DNA of 9,948 nucleotides, from assembly GCA_016716885.1 (NCBI GenBank), contig JADJUV010000200.1, forward strand, positions 1 through 9,948, given 5' to 3'. This DNA is from Candidatus Trichofilum aggregatum. Its GTDB lineage: Bacteria; Chloroflexota; Anaerolineae; Promineifilales; Promineifilaceae. The translations under genes and the position numbers were made by a program. Under the pieces are notes generated by a model, which saw only the letters and a list, made by a program, of their open reading frames with translations, had not been told where the DNA came from and searched no databases. Numbering within the stretch: the first letter of the stretch is position 1; each line of letters begins with the position of its first letter. Positions 7,798 through 9,948 of this stretch are shown in pieces.

Positions 7798-7824
7798 ACA
7801 AAAAAGCCGGGACAAGCCCGGCTT
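7798..7824 (-). terminator. Rho-independent terminator of the DUF35 gene
   Basis: A perfect 8-bp stem, AAGCCGGG (7804-7811) with CCCGGCTT (7817-7824), has a 5-base loop. On the minus strand it is followed by a run of six T. It lies 30 bp after the DUF35 stop codon in the direction of transcription. Confidence 0.85.
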
Positions 7825-7853
7825 CATAGATTCAAGATAAAGATTAAATGTAA

Positions 7854-8258
7854 CTACGCGGCCGCGTACTGGGCCACCATCGGCCGGAACTTGTACCCAT
7901 ACAGGATCGTCCCTTCTTCCCCATCCGTGCGTAATTTGCGTGTGACTATCTCCACCCGCATCCCGATTCTACCTCATTGGGCATGACATCGGTCAACTGG
8001 GCCGTTACCAGGGGCCTTCTTCCATCCACCAACGCCACCGTGTAAGGGGCATAACGCTCAAACCCGGCAGGCGCATCATAAATGGTAGGTAAGAGAAAAT
8101 CTCACCGAGGCCGGTAAATGTATACAGCGTCTGGGCCGGAGCATGGCATTCAGGCAAACATCGCGTGGCGGGAACAATTTAACCCACAGTTATCACAAGT
8201 TTCGCCGACGAGGGTATACCGTTGTGCTTTTGAGCCGCCAATGACGTGTTGTTTCCAT
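7854..8258 (-). pseudogene. DUF35 zinc-ribbon/OB-fold acyl-CoA-binding protein, frameshifted
   Basis: Members of this family partner a thiolase, and in archaea hold HMG-CoA synthase and acetoacetyl-CoA thiolase together. The start is ATG 8258 with AAAGGTG 8 bases upstream. Corrected by eye the reading is METTRHWRLK, a CDNC half of the zinc ribbon, FPPRDVC, then an OB-fold with YDAPAGFERYAPYTVALV, VTAQLTDV and KLRTDGEEGTILYGYKFRP. It ends AAA and TAG at 7854, and a GCGGCCGC octamer encodes the three alanines. The length of about 135 codons is normal. At least four single-base indels break the frame. Several lie in short runs: an extra A in CTCAAAAGC, a missing A in TTAAATTG, a missing A in GTAGAATCG. 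The damage in runs makes sequencing error a real alternative. Confidence 0.82.
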
Positions 8259-8264
8259 TTCTAA

Positions 8265-8271
8265 TCACCTT
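8265..8271 (-). promoter_or_regulatory. Ribosome binding site of the DUF35 gene
   Basis: AAAGGTG on the minus strand is spaced about 7 bases from the ATG at 8258. It fixes the start of a gene whose frame breaks soon after. The AT-rich 8272-8484 stretch upstream holds no gene. It has TGACAGTG and TGACAGTC in direct orientation about 22 bases apart on the minus strand (8358-8388), a possible but unproven regulator site. Confidence 0.6.
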
Positions 8272-8484
8272 TCCGTAGTGCCTATTGTGTTTTTGTTATC
8301 AAGGCACGCAACAAATTTTGCTAATGACGAAGCAAACTATACTCCCACGCCACTTCCATTGACTGTCACAGCCCCAAAAACACTGTCAGAAACTGCCAAA
8401 TTTGCCGAATTTTGCTGTTATGTCAATTTTTTGGCCTTGCCAAACCCTTGCCCCATACAAAAAGACATGAATCTCTTTTTATGT

Positions 8485-8590
8485 CATAGATGTATCTATA
8501 GAGGTGCTAGAACTTATGCCTACGCTCTATGCCTACAGGGAGCATTCCACGCGGTGCGTGGAATGAGCACCTGTCTAGATACCCATAGAT
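8485..8590. mobile_element. MITE-like palindromic element flanked by CATAGAT
   Basis: Terminal arms 8492-8508 and 8566-8582 are inverted copies matching at 15 of 17 positions. Within them is a perfect 10-bp hairpin, CATTCCACGC (8543-8552) and GCGTGGAATG (8556-8565), with a 3-base loop. CATAGAT occurs at 8485-8491, abutting the left arm, and at 8584-8590, one base beyond the right arm, consistent with a target-site duplication. It has no credible coding capacity. It lies between the thiolase and DUF35 genes, whose relatives are often directly adjacent, so it may have helped separate them. Confidence 0.5.
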
Positions 8591-8596
8591 AAAGAC

Positions 8597-8641
8597 AAAC
8601 GCGGATGAAAATCCTTTATCCGTGTTCACCCCTATCCGTGT
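8597..8641. repeat. ATCCGTGT intergenic repeat
   Basis: ATCCGTGT occurs twice in direct orientation (8618-8625 and 8634-8641) and once as an imperfect inverted copy, ACGCGGAT (8599-8606). Short palindromic repeats of this style are common between genes of large bacterial genomes. No function can be assigned. Confidence 0.5.
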
Positions 8642-8642
8642 A

Positions 8643-8682
8643 TAAAAAAAACGCCCCGGAAGCGATTGAACTTCCAGGACGT
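8643..8682 (-). terminator. Rho-independent terminator of the thiolase gene
   Basis: Arms 8651-8662 and 8671-8682 form a 12-bp stem around an 8-base loop. The two non-matching positions are G-U pairs in minus-strand RNA but A-C mismatches in plus-strand RNA, so the hairpin is stable only for minus-strand transcripts. A run of eight T follows on that strand. It starts 36 bp after the thiolase stop codon and shows that the thiolase and DUF35 genes are separate transcription units here. Confidence 0.85.
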
Positions 8683-8717
8683 TTTGCTATTTTACGCAAT
8701 ACGCACCACGCACCACG

Positions 8718-9857
8718 TCACTCATTCCGCAAAATGTGCGTCACCGCCGTCGCCCCACTGCCCCCAAATTTTGGGCCATACCGGTTTGGGCGTTGGCGAC
8801 CTGATTGTCGCCCGCTTCGCCACGTAACTGGCGAGCTACTTGACAATCTGATAGACGCCAGTCGCACCCACGGGTTGCCACGGGCCTTGAGACCGCCGAA
8901 GGTGCTGATGGCAATCGGCCATTGCGGGCGATGGCGTTATCACGAGCCAACTCCCAACCACGTCCCGGCCCGGCAAACCCACACGCTTCCAACGAGAGGG
9001 CCGCCATGATGGTGAAGGCGTGTAACTCGAACAGGTTGAGTTGATCGGTGATGCCGGCCTGCTCATACGCTTTTGGGCACTGGCCGCACGCGCCCAACCA
9101 CAATGGATTACCCCGACCCGTGCACCGCCAGGTATCCGTGCTGATGGCCGAGGCGGCAATGTGGATCGGTTTCGCCACCATGTCCATCGCCCGCTCCCGA
9201 CTGGTAACAATCAAGGCGATGATCCATCAGCCAATGGAAGACAGATCAAACAGGTTTACCGGGTCCGCCACCAGGGGCGCACCGGAAAAACTGGCCGCCT
9301 AGAGCTTGTTGCGGTACATGCCAGCGGGTTCAACGCGCCATTCATGAGCATTGACACTAAACCCGGCAAAATCTTCTCAGTTTCACCCCGTACTCGTGCA
9401 TATAACGACGCATCAACAAGGCCCCGATAGCCGCGGGGGCCGCCATGAATCGCTTCGTAGTCAGCATCCAGGCTACTGATCGAGGCACTGAGGGGGCGTT
9501 TGCACGTTTTGTCGGTGATTTTGCCACCCAGACCACCAGGCCGTCTCGTCCGTGCCACTAGCTACGGCCAAAATCGCCTGCCGCAACGCGGCCGCGCCAC
9601 TTCGCCTCAGCCGCCTTCCACCGTGACCGCTTCAATGCCCCGCAACCCGGCAAAATCAGCCAACAACGCGCCTAGATGATCCCAGGCGTTGAAAGCCGCC
9701 CCAGAGCATATTGCCCACATACAAGGCGTCCACCTTACGGTGTAGTAGTCATCGCAACGCCGCCTCAATGGCATACCGCGGGCCAGATGCCGTATCGAGG
9801 TTCTTAATGCTCCCAACTTCTGTTTGTCCAATACCGATGATAGATACGTTTGCTCAT
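8718..9857 (-). pseudogene. SCP2-type thiolase (acetyl-CoA acetyltransferase-like), many frameshifts
   Basis: Family members condense two acetyl-CoA to acetoacetyl-CoA, or cleave 3-ketoacyl-CoA, usually with a DUF35 partner such as the one downstream. Start ATG 9857 has AAGGA upstream. Pieces in successive frames are collinear with the family: IGIGQTEVGSIKNLDTASGPRYA, HLGALLADFAGLRGIEAVTVEGG, DADYEAIHG, NGALNPLA, LIVTSRERA, DQLNLFEL then HAFTIMAALSLEACGFA, GATGVYQIVK, QLRGEAGDNQVA and a normal end at 8718. The 1140-bp span is near family length, so nothing large is missing. Catalytic positions are damaged: the nucleophilic Cys after VEGG reads TGA, the HDAF motif lacks its Asp codon, and the GHP histidine codon is disrupted. 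Around ten or more indels are present. GCGGCCGC encodes AAA at 9588. Confidence 0.85.
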
Positions 9858-9877
9858 AATTCCTTACAAAGTTTCCA

Positions 9878-9933
9878 AGTTCCAGGTTTCAACAAGGTAA
9901 TGACCCGAAACCTTCAGCTTGAAACCTGGAACT
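9878..9933. repeat. 15-bp perfect inverted repeat upstream of the thiolase
   Basis: AGTTCCAGGTTTCAA (9878-9892) and TTGAAACCTGGAACT (9919-9933) are perfect inverted copies around a 26-base spacer. It lies 20 bp upstream of the thiolase start, in its presumed leader or promoter region. It may be a dispersed palindrome like the others in this window, or the terminator or attenuator of an upstream gene; no T-tract is seen. No gene is recognisable in 9858-9948. Confidence 0.75.
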
Positions 9934-9948
9934 CCTAAGACATCTTCA

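Larger units (their letters stand above)
44..9595. repeat. Iterated palindrome GCGGCCGC, 12 copies
   Basis: Exact copies begin at 44, 585, 922, 1112, 1205, 1914, 2038, 4876, 6245, 6682, 7858 and 9588. Seven encode Ala-Ala-Ala (922, 2038, 4876, 6245, 6682, 7858, 9588). Three fall in the Gly-Arg phase (585, 1112, 1205) and one in the Arg-Pro phase (1914). Copy 44 is outside assignable genes. The spread over all coding phases, both gene orientations and unrelated protein families shows that the signal is at DNA level, not a protein motif. Confidence 0.9.

Noticed and set aside
8278..8592. 104-residue plus-strand open frame
   Set aside because: It runs through the AT-rich leader of the DUF35 gene and the palindromic element, has no ribosome binding site and resembles no protein.
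8605..9430. Plus-strand open frames over the thiolase region
   Set aside because: They are antisense shadows of the decayed thiolase, whose family residues are clear on the minus strand.
2517..9933. CRISPR array
   Set aside because: The repeats are single palindromes with unrelated sequences; there is no regular repeat-spacer series and no cas gene.

Overview
The window looks like a chromosomal stretch of a free-living bacterium of moderate GC. The gene content fits a member of the Chloroflexota: a HicB-like/PIN toxin pair, a CocE-type hydrolase, 7TM-PAS histidine kinases, a thiolase/DUF35 pair, and many palindromic intergenic repeats. That assignment is inference and no marker gene is present to confirm it. 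The octamer GCGGCCGC occurs 12 times in under 10 kb, where about 0.15 would be expected with equal base frequencies. It lies in all three coding phases, so it behaves like a genome-wide iterated palindrome comparable to HIP1 of cyanobacteria.

Plus strand, 96-2554: a promoter-like -10 box leads into a two-gene toxin-antitoxin module (HicB-like antitoxin 135-446, VapC-type PIN toxin 458-880). Its last codon overlaps the start of a membrane-anchored CocE/NonD-type alpha/beta hydrolase (877 on). The hydrolase has one frameshift near 2190-2215, and its last codons run into a long palindromic repeat (2517-2582) that supplies the stop codon.

Minus strand, 2614-7700: a two-component locus read from right to left. 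In order of transcription it holds a tiny relic of a kinase C-terminus (7590-7700), a full-length 7TM-PAS-HisKA-HATPase kinase broken by three frameshifts (5677-7479), an intact paralogue 4 bp downstream (3840-5672), and two stand-alone CheY-like receivers (3233-3604 and 2614-3000). The kinases look like a tandem duplication series at successive stages of decay. The intact kinase and the two receivers could form a working phosphorelay whose output lies elsewhere. A 69-bp MITE-like element with an 8-bp flanking repeat sits exactly at the Shine-Dalgarno sequence of the last receiver.

Minus strand, 7798-9857: a thiolase (8718-9857) followed by a DUF35 zinc-ribbon/OB-fold protein (7854-8258), the known partner of this thiolase type. 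Each has its own rho-independent terminator. Both are recognisable from end to end but carry many single-base indels, several of them in homopolymer runs, so this is either a decaying pair or a poorly resolved stretch of assembly. A second MITE-like palindrome (8485-8590) and other inverted repeats separate them, and another palindrome (9878-9933) lies upstream of the thiolase.

The items most worth following up are the GCGGCCGC octamer, the MITE that duplicated a ribosome binding site, the 24-bp direct repeat bracketing the toxin-antitoxin module, and the kinase duplication-decay series. I found no complete undescribed multi-gene defence or biosynthetic system.
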